NCBI GenBank assembly: GCA_032164295.1
Contig: JAJHTX010000007.1
Coordinates: 1,090,501-1,154,500, forward strand
From: Inonotus obliquus
Lineage: Eukaryota; Basidiomycota; Agaricomycetes; Hymenochaetales; Hymenochaetaceae
Length of the DNA: 64,000 nucleotides
Reading direction: 5' to 3'
Shown here: positions 23,699-35,334 of the stretch, piece after piece
How positions within the stretch are numbered: the first letter of the stretch is position 1
Layout of the letters: each line of letters begins with the position of its first letter
Program-made: the position numbers and the translations under genes
The notes under the pieces: model-generated
Told to the model about the DNA's origin: nothing
What the model saw: the letters and a program-made list of their open reading frames with translations, nothing else
Database searches by the model: none

Positions 23699-25849
23699 TC
23701 AGATGGCGACGCCTTGGCCATAATAGCTGCTTACGCGACGTGAAGCTAAGAAACTAGGTAAAGGTTCTCCAGATTCGCGTAGGCAATCCATAGGTATCAA
23801 ACCTCTCTCGTTCGTCGCAGCCGCAGCCGCCGAACCAGATGACTGATCCGCCCCATTCGCATTCGCATTCGCATCTGCATCTGCATTTGGGTCTGCGCTT
23901 GAGATCTTCTCAATATGAACCCAGCCATCGTCGAAAACTTGTAATACTCGAACGACGTCCCCGCGTTCCACACCGAGTTCGTCCGCAAGCGTAGGAGCAA
24001 ACGGACGACGTACGTATTCTACAGTGCCTACAATCCCATCTGGATCGGACGTAGTGGAAGCACTCGTTTTCGCTGTTACTGCTCCCTCGGTTGCCGCAGA
24101 TCTCAAAGATTCCCTCCGAGTATCCATTGAGACTTGTGACGAGTCCGCAAACGGATCAGTTGCTTCGCGAGACGTTACCGGAGATAAAGACGGGAGTTGA
24201 GAAGCTGGTACACGTTCGGCTTGTATAGGATGAGACGCGGGTGGTTGATAAAATATGTCATTTGTAGTTGATACAGCCGGGGGAATAGGGAATGCCCATC
24301 GTTCGCTTGGACTCCAAGGTCGAACGGAAATAGGACTCGCTTGGGGAACACCAATACGAGGATCCTGACTCTGCGCCGCAGGCAGGAATACGTATTGCCC
24401 GTGCCCATCTGAGGTGTCATCTCTATCAGCGACAACTGCTTCAGTGCTAGTATTGACTTCACGTCCACCGTGTAAGTTGGAACTCGAGCTCTCTAGGCTA
24501 ATGAGCGACTGTCGACTAACGGCATTCTCGGGACGTTGCACGGTAGGAGTCATAATCGATGCTGCTCGCGAGGGCGTATGAAGACTCATCGATGTGTTTA
24601 CCGTGCTGTAAAAAGAGAAGCTCGTCGTCGAAGGTTGGAAAACCTCTGGTGTGAACGGACGTAAACCATGATCGAAAGTCGTTCCGAAGCTACTCCGCGC
24701 GCTTCGAGTACCAGTACCAGACCCAGCACCATCAGACGCTTCACTCTTCTCGTTGTTTATGCTGACAGAAGCAGCGCCGAGGAATGTGAATGGACCAGGA
24801 CGCGCCATCCAAGTCGTAAAGCGACGTTCACGCCGCTTTCTATGCCACCTGCGTACAACGAAGATAACCAGAGCAATAAGAACCAGCACGACCCCGATGA
24901 CGATGGCAGCAATAATGCCGGGGGATAAATTGGCTGAAGAGGCGCCCTGTTCATTCATGTCTCCATCGCCTCCAGAATTGGGTCCAGTACCCGGAGAACC
25001 TGTAGAGGACGGGGAATGCAAACTACCTCCCACAGTCCCCGTATTCCGAGCTCCAGAAAGTGCAGTACCAGCCGACGGGTCCGCGCTGTCTGCAGAACTG
25101 ACTGCATTGATAACGGGTACGACAGTAACTCTAGGGCCGGGCGCGCTTTCGGTGCCTGTCACAGTACTAAACGCGCCAGAACGAGAAAGGGAAACCGACG
25201 GGTTCGCTTCTCGACTGGCTCCGGTAACCTGTATGCCAGTATCGACTTCATCCGTATCGTCAACATCCGCCGGCACCGGGGAGGTTCTAGTTGCAGCCGG
25301 GTTATCATTCGGAGGAGCAACGTTTCCGAGCGATTCGGTCTCTCGGGACGGTCCTGAATTAGGCGCCGACGCAGGCGCAGGGTTACCATTCGAATTAGAA
25401 CCACCAGAATTTTGCCCAGAACCGGTCGATCCGTTGCTTGCTCCCGAATTATTTCCTCCTGGGGAATCTCCCGAATTATCTCCCCCGCTCGTAGGGGGTG
25501 TACTTGGAGGAGTAGATACAGGGTTCGGTGGTGGATTTGTTGAAGGTGGTGGGACGGAAAGAGGTGGTGTTGATGGTGCAGGAGGAGGTGCGGGAGGAGG
25601 TGCAGGAGGAGGTGCAGGAGACGCCCTTGCAGGGGACAACAACGCGTTGACATCGCTGAGTGCGGTCGTTACAAGTCCCACGACACCATCCACAGCTTCA
25701 TTCGCAATACTTCCTATACCCCCAACGAGATTTCCAAGCAATTGCGGGTCTGGGTCTGGCACCGGTGCTGGTGCTGGTGTCGGCTGAGGCGAGCGCTTTT
25801 CGACTACGTCTCCGAAAGCCCTTTTATGAAGACGCATTCCATGCGCCAT
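23699..25849 (-). CDS. Single-pass membrane protein with C-terminal SH3 domain
   Basis: One uninterrupted frame of 716 residues from ATG at 25847-25849. The N-terminal 30 or so residues carry a KR site (VVEKRSP) but no clear signal peptide. A Pro/Ala tract follows (PPPAPPPAPPPAP), then a Ser/Gly/Thr/Asn-rich mucin-like region. One membrane span (IIAAIVIGVVLVLIALVIFV) is followed by a strongly basic stop-transfer (RRWHRKRRERR), then about 270 disordered residues. The SH3 domain near the C-terminus shows the order ADELGVERGDVVRVL, DDGWVHIEK, then RGLIPMDCL: the GD turn, the DDGW motif and the xIPxxxL end are typical, although the ALYDY strand is replaced by VEYVRRPF. A hexanucleotide-coded NADADANANANGA run sits inside the domain's distal loop. 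The architecture recalls Fus1/Sho1-like signalling proteins; function is inference. Membrane insertion may use the span as a signal-anchor. Confidence 0.85.
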   Translation of the reverse strand: MAHGMRLHKRAFGDVVEKRSPQPTPAPAPVPDPDPQLLGNLVGGIGSIANEAVDGVVGLVTTALSDVNALLSPARASPAPPPAPPPAPPPAPSTPPLSVPPPSTNPPPNPVSTPPSTPPTSGGDNSGDSPGGNNSGASNGSTGSGQNSGGSNSNGNPAPASAPNSGPSRETESLGNVAPPNDNPAATRTSPVPADVDDTDEVDTGIQVTGASREANPSVSLSRSGAFSTVTGTESAPGPRVTVVPVINAVSSADSADPSAGTALSGARNTGTVGGSLHSPSSTGSPGTGPNSGGDGDMNEQGASSANLSPGIIAAIVIGVVLVLIALVIFVVRRWHRKRRERRFTTWMARPGPFTFLGAASVSINNEKSEASDGAGSGTGTRSARSSFGTTFDHGLRPFTPEVFQPSTTSFSFYSTVNTSMSLHTPSRAASIMTPTVQRPENAVSRQSLISLESSSSNLHGGREVNTSTEAVVADRDDTSDGHGQYVFLPAAQSQDPRIGVPQASPISVRPWSPSERWAFPIPPAVSTTNDIFYQPPASHPIQAERVPASQLPSLSPVTSREATDPFADSSQVSMDTRRESLRSAATEGAVTAKTSASTTSDPDGIVGTVEYVRRPFAPTLADELGVERGDVVRVLQVFDDGWVHIEKISSADPNADADANANANGADQSSGSAAAAATNERGLIPMDCLRESGEPLPSFLASRRVSSYYGQGVAI

Positions 25850-27693
25850 ACTCAAACCAATCTGATTCCCCCCTCTTCTCCAGATGGATAGTTGGGTGTT
25901 GCGCTGATAAGTCGGCGATAATCGAGGTGCAGTCTCAACGCCAGCTGATAAGTAAGGTGAAGGATGTATGCGAAAAACGAGAGTCGAGACTAAATGAGGG
26001 TGAGTATCATGTACTTTACAACCAGATGAGCGACGTTACACGTCGCAAAGAGAGAAGAAAACGGGGAGGTGGTGGAAGTTGGAGATGAAATGAGAGGCAC
26101 ACTACTGGGAAGAAAAGAAAAGGTTGGCACGGCACCATACGAAGAGAAACGGCTGAAACTTCTCTTTCTCTTAGAAACTGAATTGATCCCGAGACGATCA
26201 ATAATATTAGCACAGATTGTCTTATCCAAATCAGGAAGTAAAACTAGCCATTAGTCCAGAATTCTCTTCCAAATTTGGATGTCGGTGTTCGGATCAGTCT
26301 TCGTTTCTTCCTTTTGCATTGCCTTTCTTGGATTTCTATCCCTCCTAGCTAGTGCTTCTCCCGCGATGCCAGAAACGAATAAGTACTGCAACAACTCCTG
26401 GTACACGAATTTCACTTTTTGAGGAGTTGTCGTTGGTGGAATCGACGCTACACTTACCCTCCCGGGCGCGCGAACACACAAGGAAGTCCTGTCCGGTGGC
26501 AATCACAGACCATATGCGCCCTCCCATGATCGTGAGCAACCATTCAATCCGCCACCAAAACCCATCTGCTTCTATCAACACGAAATGATCAAAAATACCA
26601 CCAAGAAGGTCTAACTTCACTGAGCGGCGAAACGTAGGATCTTGATGCGAAAATCATTCTTCCGGAAAATTGATCGGAGGATTGATTGAAAAACGGAGAT
26701 ACGCATTTCCAAGAAGAGATCGTTGATCGTAAGCCAATCGCCGCCGTAAGTGCGCTCTTAACTCAGAAAAGAGGAATGTCAGCCCCATATACTACTCCCA
26801 TACCAGCACTATCCTCGCTCGGCGGAAGTCCCACTGTGGGGCGGTACACTGAGATGTAGCATTCCCAGTCCTCTATCCATCTGGCCTCCCTCTTCTATTT
26901 CCACGTCCAGACGTTTTTTCCATCTTCCTCTTCCCGCATAACCTACCCAGGACCACAGGGGACCACACTCCCGCGGAATGGGCGGAGCCGAGTCGAGTCA
27001 GGAAGAAACGTCAGGTACATGAAAAGAGATCTCCTTTCACCAGTTTCAGAGTTGGTAGCACAAAAGGCTTGCTCTGGACTGGTGAAAGTCGAAGGCCGCA
27101 AGAACCTTCACGGCATATATGGGAGAAGGACGAAGTCCGAAGTCCGAAGTCGTGTGATCAGGGAAACCTCCGCTTGCATCGCAAGGCAAGAGGGGCGGGC
27201 TCATATTCTTCAATCGGCCTCCTATACAGCGAATTCGGCAATGGCGTAACGGCAATCCGTGAAACAATACATCCTATTCAGAAGTTCAGTTTCATTTAGT
27301 AATTTCGCACAAGGACACGAAGTTAGTGACGATAAAAGGAAGAGGAACCGCTAAACGTGAGAAACGCAGAAGCAGAAGGTCGAAAGACGGGGAAAGAGAG
27401 GTGATGGTATTGCGAGAGTATTAAAATGTGACTGGTTCTTGATAGTAGTTGAGATGGTGAGGAGATAATTCCACAAGAAAATGACTTCGGCTTCAAAAAT
27501 GAATAGCTAGAAACGCAGGTATACCACACGTCCAAATAATCTTACAAAGAAAAACGAAGGTGTTAGTAAATTGACGAGCGGCGGCGAAAATGAAAGAATC
27601 AAGAATAATTAGAAGCAGGCGCAGGGGCGGCGGCCGAGGACTGCAACTTCACTACCCCTCTTAATCCGAAGATCTATTCAGTTCAGTAAGTTA
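25850..27693. other. Intergenic region holding one small secreted-protein candidate
   Basis: About 1.8 kb upstream of the SH3 gene and downstream of the FYR gene (both minus strand). Apart from the two-exon candidate listed at 26279-26588, no frame is convincing. The rest presumably holds the SH3 gene promoter and 5' UTR. Confidence 0.4.
26279..26588 (+). CDS. Candidate small secreted protein (two exons)
   Basis: ATG at 26279-26281 opens a textbook signal peptide: VFVSSFCIAFLGFLSLLASA, with cleavage likely after ASA-SPA. Unspliced, the frame stops after 47 codons (TGA 26420-26422). Removing a GT-AG intron at 26401-26482 joins it to a second open frame ending TGA at 26586-26588, giving 75 residues with two mature cysteines (NKYCNNS, WKSCPVAI). 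The frame fits exactly (122 + 106 nt), but the acceptor tract is pyrimidine-poor and there is no homology I recognise. Gene status is therefore uncertain. If real, it is a short effector-like or apoplastic protein. Confidence 0.3.
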
Positions 27694-30484
27694 TCATGCC
27701 CGAACTATGGCACCGTCCGGGCTGAACGACGATCGTGTACCTGGCGCAACAGCACGAGAATGCGACATAAGCGGAGCATTTGCGGGTGTGTATGCGTGCA
27801 TTATGCTAGCCAATTTTGGAGGAACGCTTGGGCTAGGGGCTTGTGCATGGGAACGTGTCTGTCGCACATCCGCATGAGAATGCGTGCGAGCCTGAGACTG
27901 AGAAGACCGAGAAGACTGCGGATACGCGGAAGACGGTTGTGAAGAAGACGCAGATGACGGTGGTGGAGAAAGTGCATAGGCGTTTTGACGGCGAGTGGAT
28001 GGCGGACGACGAGCAGAGATTGTTGAAGTCGAACTCGAGGACGTGCTTCTCCCCCGGCGATTATGATTCCTGTTTTCGTAGTCACGCCCTCGTTCCCGGC
28101 CAACTTGCTCACGATCCGCATACTCATCTACACGACGTAGGGGAACGAATTCAGATAGTCCAAGGCTCGATCCATTGTCTCCAGTATGATTGGATAGTGC
28201 TTTTTCGCGCTCCCTGCTATAGTAAGCACCGGCGGCCATGGAGGCTTCGTGCTCCTCTGGCAACGCAGGGACCACTGCAGCGTGCCGTCCACCCAGTGGG
28301 CTGCATAATAAGTTTAAAATTCAGGTCTTCGGAAGATTAGCCGTGGTTGTACTTACCCTCCCTCGACAAAGTTTTGCCAGACATAGTTCTTTAAGCGATC
28401 TGCACCATGCAGCTCCTGAATGAGGTGCTTAATCGTATTCTGTCCCAACCCAAAGTAATCTGGTCCAGACACACTGTTGGAGTGCTGGCGCTTTCGGATG
28501 AGATTTGCTGCTCGAACAATGCCAGACCATGCACCAGTTGCAGTTCCCGCAATGATTGGCTTGTCTGGCATGTCCGCTGCAATGATCTGAAACTTTGGTC
28601 CATCGCCGCCATCAAGGATGGTGCAATGATACACGACTTCTGCGTTCGGATCCTGCGTCGATAGGTATCGCCTGACCAGTTCCGGGCCGGCAATGCCGAT
28701 TACCGATCATCAGCACTAAACTTTCGCGGACAACGCATACACGCACCTCGTCACCTCATATCCAATCGGAAAGATGTATCGCTCGGTATGAAAATGTTCG
28801 CGCATGCACACCTCGCCGAGCGAGAGTACGGTCATAATACCCACATTGAGTGGAAGTAATGGGCGTCCGGTCCCACGGTCCCGAGGGACGGTCGGGATAC
28901 TATGACTCTTTGAAGTGACTGTGTGTGCCTTGAGTCGTTTCGGCTTCGTCAGGCGTTGTAGTTCCGAAGGGCGAGGCGCCGAAATGCTGGCATTTGATAC
29001 TGTGCTCGCCGAGGGTGGAGGCGGCAACGATAAGGTCGGTACAGGAGGAGGAGCCATCGATTGTCGCGGTGCAGGATGCAAGCACGGAGACAACGGTCCT
29101 TGCGTATTAATCTGCTCGTTAGGTAGACGCTCTGCTGACCTAGATACTGGTAGACTTGACTCCCTTATGTCCGAATGTATGAATCGCGTTTGAGATCGAT
29201 ACTGCGGACCAGGAGAGATGGGTGACTCGGAGTGTGGAAGCGACCTTGCATCGTCAGGTATTGGTAAATCGACCTGCATTGCCGAAGAAGCACTTGGCGG
29301 TCCCTGCGAAGAGTCTGAGGCAGAGTGGTGAGGAGAATCCGCTTCCTCGCGAAGCGGTGGAGGCTTGCTCCGTTCCACGGAAACCACTGGAGAACCAGAC
29401 CCAGATGCCCGCCATTGAAACTGAACAGGGTGCAGTTGCTCTGCATCTAAGAATTACAAATCCACCATCCACGCGAATTTGGTTTTCAGAACGCCAGTAG
29501 AGAGGAGTCATAAAAAGTCAATATTTGTTATGTGAGTACACGGAACAACACGGAGGGTGACCAGGAAAAACAAGGGAAGCGAGAGAAGTGTAACGGACGG
29601 CGCAGCGGAGGAGGTGAGTGGGGATAGAAAAATGACGGAAGGAGGCTATTTACCAGTCGCAGTCACACCAATTCCGTTCCCATTGACATTTCTCGCAGTT
29701 AGAGCAGCGGGAGCGCTTCCGAGCGACGGGTCCGTTCCTGGTACGGGGCGGGTTCTCCTCTGTTTCTTCAGTTCTCGAGACTCTTCGTCCTGACGCCGTT
29801 CGATCTCTTCCACGTCGCGTTTACGCGCGGCGGGCCCCACATGTCGAGAGAGGATGACGGGATCTACCGAAGGGTCTTCGTTCTCGATCTCGACCAGCGC
29901 CTGCTGTAGATTAGCATTAAACACATCTCGAGCACGTTGTGTGACAAGCGCTCTCGGGAATGCCCCAGTTGCGGTGGCCGGCGCCTCCTTATGCGCGACG
30001 ACAAACGCGGGGTCGAGCTGTTCCAGGTGTCTTTCAAAGAGCCTGTTCCGATCTTCTAGCTCGATGATTCTATCGAGTAAAATACTAGAAAAAAAAAAGA
30101 AAAAAAATTGCGATCAATGAAATTCTCGATATTTATAGCAATGAAAAAGAATAGACATGGACCTACTTTCTCTCGTTCCGAAGTTTTGTATTCCGCTCCA
30201 TTGATTTTTGACATTCCACTTGGGTTTCCTTGAGTCTCTTCATGAACGGAAATTTACAAGTGAGAAGAGAGCTGAGAGGAGGAAAAGTGCGAACATACCT
30301 CGTCAAGCTGGAAATACTTTCTTTTCAGGTTACTGTATTTGTCGGTAATCTGCTGATGAGTGAGGACTGGGCGTTCACCTCCATTGAGGGAAGGGGAAGG
30401 CTGCCAGACTGAAGTAGGAGGGGGAGGAGGCATTTGATAGTCTCTGTCCTGAGAAAGACGAGTGATTGCTCTGATGCTGCTCAT
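27694..30484 (-). CDS. FYRN/FYRC-domain nuclear protein (TBRG1-like)
   Basis: Seven or so exons give about 760 residues. ATG at 30482-30484 starts MSSIRAITRLSQ; a Pro-rich leader leads into a coiled coil spanning three exons (KYSNLKRKYFQLDERLKET, then RNERNILLDRIIELEDRNR). A basic, low-complexity middle holds KKQRRTRP. The FY-rich pair follows: FYRN with PLNVGIMTVLSLGEV and FHTERYIFPIGYEVTRRYLS, and FYRC with VVYHCTILDGGDGPKFQII and GTATGAWSGIVRAANL. The splice across the pair (acceptor GGTCAG) restores the FYRN end. The tail from about 28275 is Ser/Arg/Pro-rich and disordered. FYR domains occur in chromatin proteins (MLL/KMT2, TBRG1); by domain order (coiled coil, FYRN-FYRC, no SET or JmjC) it is closest to TBRG1. 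A role in chromatin or transcription is inferred from the family. Confidence 0.85.
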
Positions 30485-32279
30485 TGTGAAGGGACGGGGG
30501 GGGGAGATGGGAGAGGGAGATGAAGGGGGGGCTGGGAAGAGAGTGAGAGTGTTGAGAGTGGACCCGGTGGTTCGCTCGGTTCGGGGAGTTTGCAAGTGAT
30601 ATTGATATTAGTGACCTGCCGAGTGCAACCGATTTGGAATGACCATTATCGTCTCCCTTTGATGCCGTGCATTCTTTTCATTTTCGTCATTTGCATTCTT
30701 TTTCAGGGAAGGTCGATTACTTCTTCGTCTTCCATTTGAATTTCTCTTTCTGTTTTTGTCCTTTTTTCCTGTTGTTTTTACGGACGGCGCCCGGCTAGTG
30801 ACGTGGATATTGCCATAGCGAGTTGCTTGACTCGGTGATGCGGTGCGGATAGAGAAATTTGAGAAATGATGAGCCAATGAGGATGAGCGGTGATCGACCC
30901 GGGTTGAACTCAATAGCCCCAACAGAAGCTTCTATTATTCCAAACGCGTCACAGCCATAACATCCTATTCCTCATATGACCTCCTTCCCTCCCTATTCTC
31001 CACCCCTTTCCAGCCTATCTCTTCACTTTGCTTGGTCATCTCTCCCAGAAAAATGCATTGGACAACTTCCCGGCACTTGAAACCTTGCCTGAAACTTCTC
31101 ACAACTTAAAGGTCCCGGTCCAGCGCTCATGCAGGCGAATGCCTTGTTGCCTTTTTCGGATCGTCCGCACGACGGCCGACGCCGCAAAGCAACACCACCC
31201 AAAGGTGCCTGTGTCTTGATCCTTCCGTGTGCCCTTCCCCATCTCCCGCGAGGGTCAAAGTACCGTCGATGAGCTGGCGTTGGTCTTATCTACGAGGGGA
31301 CATTTTCCATTGCGGGCGTTATGATCACCTTCTTTTGTACGTTCACGCCATTAGGATTAGAAGCACCCGTTAACGCAATTTGATACGCGACCAGAAGCAC
31401 ATGCTCATAAACTCAACGTACATGTCACACCTCTTGCCCACAACGCCATCGCCTTCATTCCCAGCTTAATATCTACTTTTCTTTCCGTGGTGTGGACCCA
31501 CAACTGTACCTGAGGAGAGGCACAGCCTCCATATTATTTTTTCAAAGAACGTACTGCGGTTGATAGTATGCGGCTATAAGATGCCTCAAGGACCGCGTAT
31601 CAGCGACGGTATCTGCCGCAGATCTGACACGTTTCTAGTGCTAGGTTGCAACAGCTTTACCACTCGGGTTCGCGGAAGCTCCACTCGCACGTCGACGCAT
31701 ATAGAACGTGACTTCCTTGCTCAGTAAGCGTCCAAGTTTGTCTATTCTTGGCCTCGGCAGCGAGCATCCATTGATTGTCGCCGTGGTCATCGTCACTTCG
31801 CGATGTTGTCATGTATGTACACCGGGATCTGCACCATGACGTCCGTAGAGGATCCACGAATGACAATATGTCCCACTTCTAGTCATCCCCCGTATCTCTC
31901 TTTCTACATTCCATCCATGTATCCCGTCAGTTGTCTTTGAGCGGAAAACTTTACAAGAGTTCGCCAAGCTCTAAAGCTAATGCTAAGGTGAACCCTTTCG
32001 GACGTAAAGATACGGCGGTTAAAACTTTCCAGGGCTCAAATTTCTGATGTACATGCGCCTGTGAAAGTAGGCGGGGCTATTCAATGCTGCCGGTGGGTCT
32101 AGTCGTGACGCTGTGGTCAATAGTCAAGGCGTAGATCACGGGGTGCGGGGGAAATGACGAAAAGACGCGAATATGATGTCATTCGTCTCTCACCTCGCCA
32201 CCTTCCGACTTCATAACAATCCAAGCACGCACTCGTACATGTCCACCCAAACTCAATCTGAACTCTATACTATACAACC
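30485..32279. other. Intergenic, no supported gene
   Basis: About 1.8 kb between divergent genes. The 104-codon minus-strand frame at 30608-30922 has only a TTG start and basic low-complexity content. A 69-codon minus frame at 31657-31866 looks mildly protein-like (QTWTLTEQGSHVLY) but I found no exons to join it to. No RNA gene or repeat was recognised. Confidence 0.4.
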
Positions 32280-33051
32280 ATGAACACGCTCATCGCACGC
32301 AGCACAACTCGAAACGTTCGCTTAATCGGCGCCTATTCACCACGCACGATTGTCGTGTGCGTTCGGAAATATGCAAGTGACCCAACGAAGAATCCAGCCC
32401 CGCCACCTGTGGGCCCTCCCCCACTCGCAGAAGCAGAAGGTAAAGGCTCAGCGAAACCTTTCCTTGTGGGTGGATTCGTTGCTGGAGCTGCGGTTGGGGC
32501 TTGGTGGTATTATAACTCAGGTCGTCGCGACGAAGAATCGAAAGATTTGAAATTGAAAGCACGAGAACTTGATCATGCTGCGCGTGTGCAGACTCAGCAA
32601 AAGATCGATGAAGGGCGGGAGAAGTTTGATCAAGCAAAGGTAAGTTGTTGTTACTTGAGGCTCAAACAGAGGTCTAATTATATCATAGGTAGATGGTCGT
32701 GCAAAAGCTGACTCCGTCCAGTCAAGCATACAATCATCCTATAACGACGCGACCAACAAAATTAATTCCGCCGCATCCGACACGCAAGCACGCCTGACTT
32801 CATACAAAGACGCTGCCACCAACTCCTTGCAACAAACGAAAGACGCAACAGAAAAAGCTGCTCATGATACGAAAGTTTACGCAGAAGACAAGGTCCACGA
32901 TGCTCAGAGTACGTGGTGGAGTTGGTTTGGATGGGGTAAATCCAAGGGTGAAGATGTGAAGGCGGCGGCGGCTGCCGAGGCTGCTAAAGCTGCGAAGGAT
33001 GTGAAGGAGAAGGCGGCAGAGGCGGAAAAGAGCGCACAAAAGAGAGCTTAA
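32280..33051 (+). CDS. Mitochondrial single-pass LEA-like protein
   Basis: Two exons (32280-32639 and 32689-33051; 49-nt intron GTAAGT...CATAG) give 240 residues. The N-terminus is rich in Arg/Ser/Thr without acidic residues (NTLIARSTTRNVRLIGAYS), a likely mitochondrial targeting peptide. A Pro-rich segment and one membrane span (LVGGFVAGAAVGAWWYY) follow. The rest is a long amphipathic Ala/Lys/Glu/Asp/Gln helix of roughly 11-residue character (SLQQTKDATEKAAHDTKVYA), with one WWSWFGWGK insert, ending in AEKSAQKRA. This pattern resembles late-embryogenesis-abundant or apolipoprotein-like helices found in fungal mitochondrial inner-membrane proteins. The function is unknown; a membrane-stabilising or stress role is a guess. 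The promoter region contains TATACTATAC about 10 bp before the ATG. Confidence 0.8.
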
Positions 33052-33911
33052 AGTCGTGTATGTTGCCGGTTAGTTACTTCAGTTGTGTAACTTAGTGTAT
33101 GATATTTGTCGACTTGCGTGTACTTGAGACGCATTCAACAACAAAACGTCATGTTTTCAACGAGAATCAGCAAGACTATGATTACTCGTGTAAGCCTGAT
33201 CTTGCAGTCTAGATCTGCTGTGGGAATTATGCTCGATCCGCCGTCTAGATTCAACCTCAAAATCAAATGAGAAGCAGATCGATACTCCGTCGACGATTTC
33301 ACAATTCGAGCATTCGTGAAAGATAGGAAGTGCAGGAGGAGTCTGCATAGCTATCGTCACCGCCATCTGGCTATTTTGGCGGTACTACTACTTCTTCCTC
33401 TTGGTTCCGTTGTTGTTTGGTGTTGACTCTAACAAAATCCAACATACTGTATGTAGCATTAATATTGCTCAGTATCAGCCACGTCACTGTATATGTACCG
33501 CAAGGATCGTTCGCGAGTATTTCGTTAATGAATGTTGCCACTAAGGAAACAGTCTGTGAGAATCGAAGTAGCGTCATTCAGTCTAGGAGACGAGGGACGA
33601 GGGACGAGTATCTCGGATATTGACTTTAGAGTCTGAGGAGGATAGGGCATTGTTGGCAGATGCTGCAAGAAAATTATCTTCTGAGCGCCCGTACGTAGAG
33701 TTCCTTCAGGATGAGGATGAGGATGAGGATGCAAAGCATTTTGGATCTGCAAGCACAGTGCATGATTTCTATTTTTGGGTACCGTATAAACTCCGCGTCA
33801 AATCTCCTTCAATCACGCGTTTCGTTTGAGGGAGGGTTCGTTCTTGCTTCAAGCTTCATTTTGAAGTCATGCTTTCTTCGTCTGAAGTAGTTCAAACGCA
33901 CGAGCAAGACA
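33052..33911. other. Intergenic, weak coding hints only
   Basis: About 860 bp between two plus-strand genes. A short plus frame at 33620-33829 (acidic run DEDEDEDAKHF) and overlapping minus frames at 33157-33752 look partly protein-like, but none can be spliced into a credible model with a start codon and canonical introns. Left unannotated. Confidence 0.35.
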
Positions 33912-35153
33912 ATGCGAACTGATATGGATCGAGGTGAGTACTCTTTCGTCCGGGTTGAGCGAAGGAATCTTGCTTACAGTCCAAGCCACTCTAGATGCTG
34001 AATTGAACCGAACTCTCAACTCTCTCCTCTCAAGTCTAGAAATCCCTCTAGACTTACAAACACCATTAGACCTCAACCCACCTCTCATCCTCCAAATCTT
34101 CGAATCAATGCTCAAAACACACTTACCCATCTCGTCTTCAACTCGGAAATGCGAAAGTCATAGAGCGAGGGTGGAGGCTATGAAGATTTTTATTGGTGTT
34201 TTGGGAGATGATGTTTTGGGAGTTGAAGGTGGAGGAGGTGATGTTGGGATGGTGTTGGGAGAGGTTGATCCGAGGAGGTTGGCTGAGGGGGAGGAGGAGG
34301 AGGTTAGATGTGTTGCGGAGGTATTGGGTTGGGTTGGGAAGAGGATGGGGTATTTGTCGCAGGATGGGAGGCCTAGGGATTTTGGGAATGTTGCTAGGTC
34401 GAGGTCCAAGTCGAGTGATTGGACGGCTGATGATGATGGGAATGATCATCGTCCTGGATCGCCTTGTTCGACTGTGACTGGACATGGATCTTCGTTGTTG
34501 ATGGATTCTACGAGAGGTTTGGATGATTCTGTTACGACTGTCACAACGCAAGTCACTTCGGAGGGTAATTCGCAGTACACCTTCCACGAGGATGAGGATG
34601 GTTTATCCTTCTGGCATGAGGACCGAGGACGTGCGGGCATCGAAGAAGACAACGATGATTTACCTTCTGTCATGAGCATGCCGAACGCGTCTAGACGATA
34701 CAACTCCAACTCCGACGACGAATCGGAAGAGAGTACCAGTGACATTGACGATTCGTATTGTCATTGCGCGTCACATCTCGGAGATTCCGGCTTGTCAAAT
34801 ATCATTCCGCCTATACGGGAAACGGGTTACTTGGAAAGAATCGATGTCGAGGATGAACTTCGGATGTATGAATCGAGGCGGAACAACACCGAGTACAACG
34901 ACCGACGCCCTTCTGTGAGTGTATTCTGTAATAACGTGTTCTGCTGTGAACCGATAAATGAAACTAGCAGTATACGCCACGCGCACGTCCTTCAGGTGCC
35001 GGTGGGATTATGACACGACATACGTCACCGTTACAGCATACCCTTGCTTTGCTGGACGAGCGTGCACGACTTCTTTCGGAACTCGCAAATTTGCGGAGTA
35101 ACCCTCACCTATCCGCCCTTCCACGTTCTGGATTCATCATATTTACATATTGA
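33912..35153 (+). CDS. DUF5745 domain-containing protein
   Basis: Three exons. ATG at 33912-33914 begins MRTDMDR; an intron (GTGAGT...TTACAG) joins it to VQATLDAELNRTLNSLLSS. The N-terminal domain reads LEIPLDL, DLNPPLILQIFESML, HLPIS, EAMKIFIGVLGDDVL, EVDPRRLAEGEEEEV and VLGWVGKRMGYL. I recognise this as the pattern of fungal DUF5745. A long acidic, Ser-rich disordered middle follows, then after a second intron (GTGAGT...ACTAG) a short helical tail LALLDERARLLSELANLR, typical of the family end. TGA is at 35151-35153. The domain is calponin-homology-like in appearance, but no function is established. The G-rich tract at 34190-34420 (poly-Glu and Gly coding) raises long minus-strand shadow frames that are not genes. 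Confidence 0.75.
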
Positions 35154-35334
35154 AAGACCCGTCTTCTTTGACAGAGGTTGTAGCTATAAAGTGACATGTA
35201 TCAATAATCTTCGTGGCGCTCAATAAGTACCATTCTCGAAGAAAAAGCTTTATAATAATAATTACCATCGAATTCTACGCAAACACAAGTACTGGTGCTA
35301 GGGAACAGAAGAAGAAGAAGAAAAAAACACGACT

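Noticed and set aside
24753..25787. 344-codon plus-strand frame opposite the SH3 gene
   Set aside because: It is the mirror of the Pro/Ala/Gly/Ser-rich coding strand; low-complexity GC-rich codons keep the antisense frame open.
30608..30922. 104-codon basic minus frame upstream of the FYR gene
   Set aside because: No ATG start, low-complexity Arg/Lys/Asn content, lies in the presumed promoter.
31657..31866. 69-codon minus frame with protein-like end
   Set aside because: No partner exons, start or family match could be found; kept only as a note in the intergenic entry.
33417..33829. Possible two-exon plus-strand gene before the DUF5745 gene
   Set aside because: The only GT-AG pairs that would join the frames are about 22 nt apart or break the frame, and no ATG precedes them.
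34138..34587. Minus-strand Arg/Ser/Pro-rich frame
   Set aside because: Antisense shadow of the G-rich, Glu/Gly-coding part of the DUF5745 gene.
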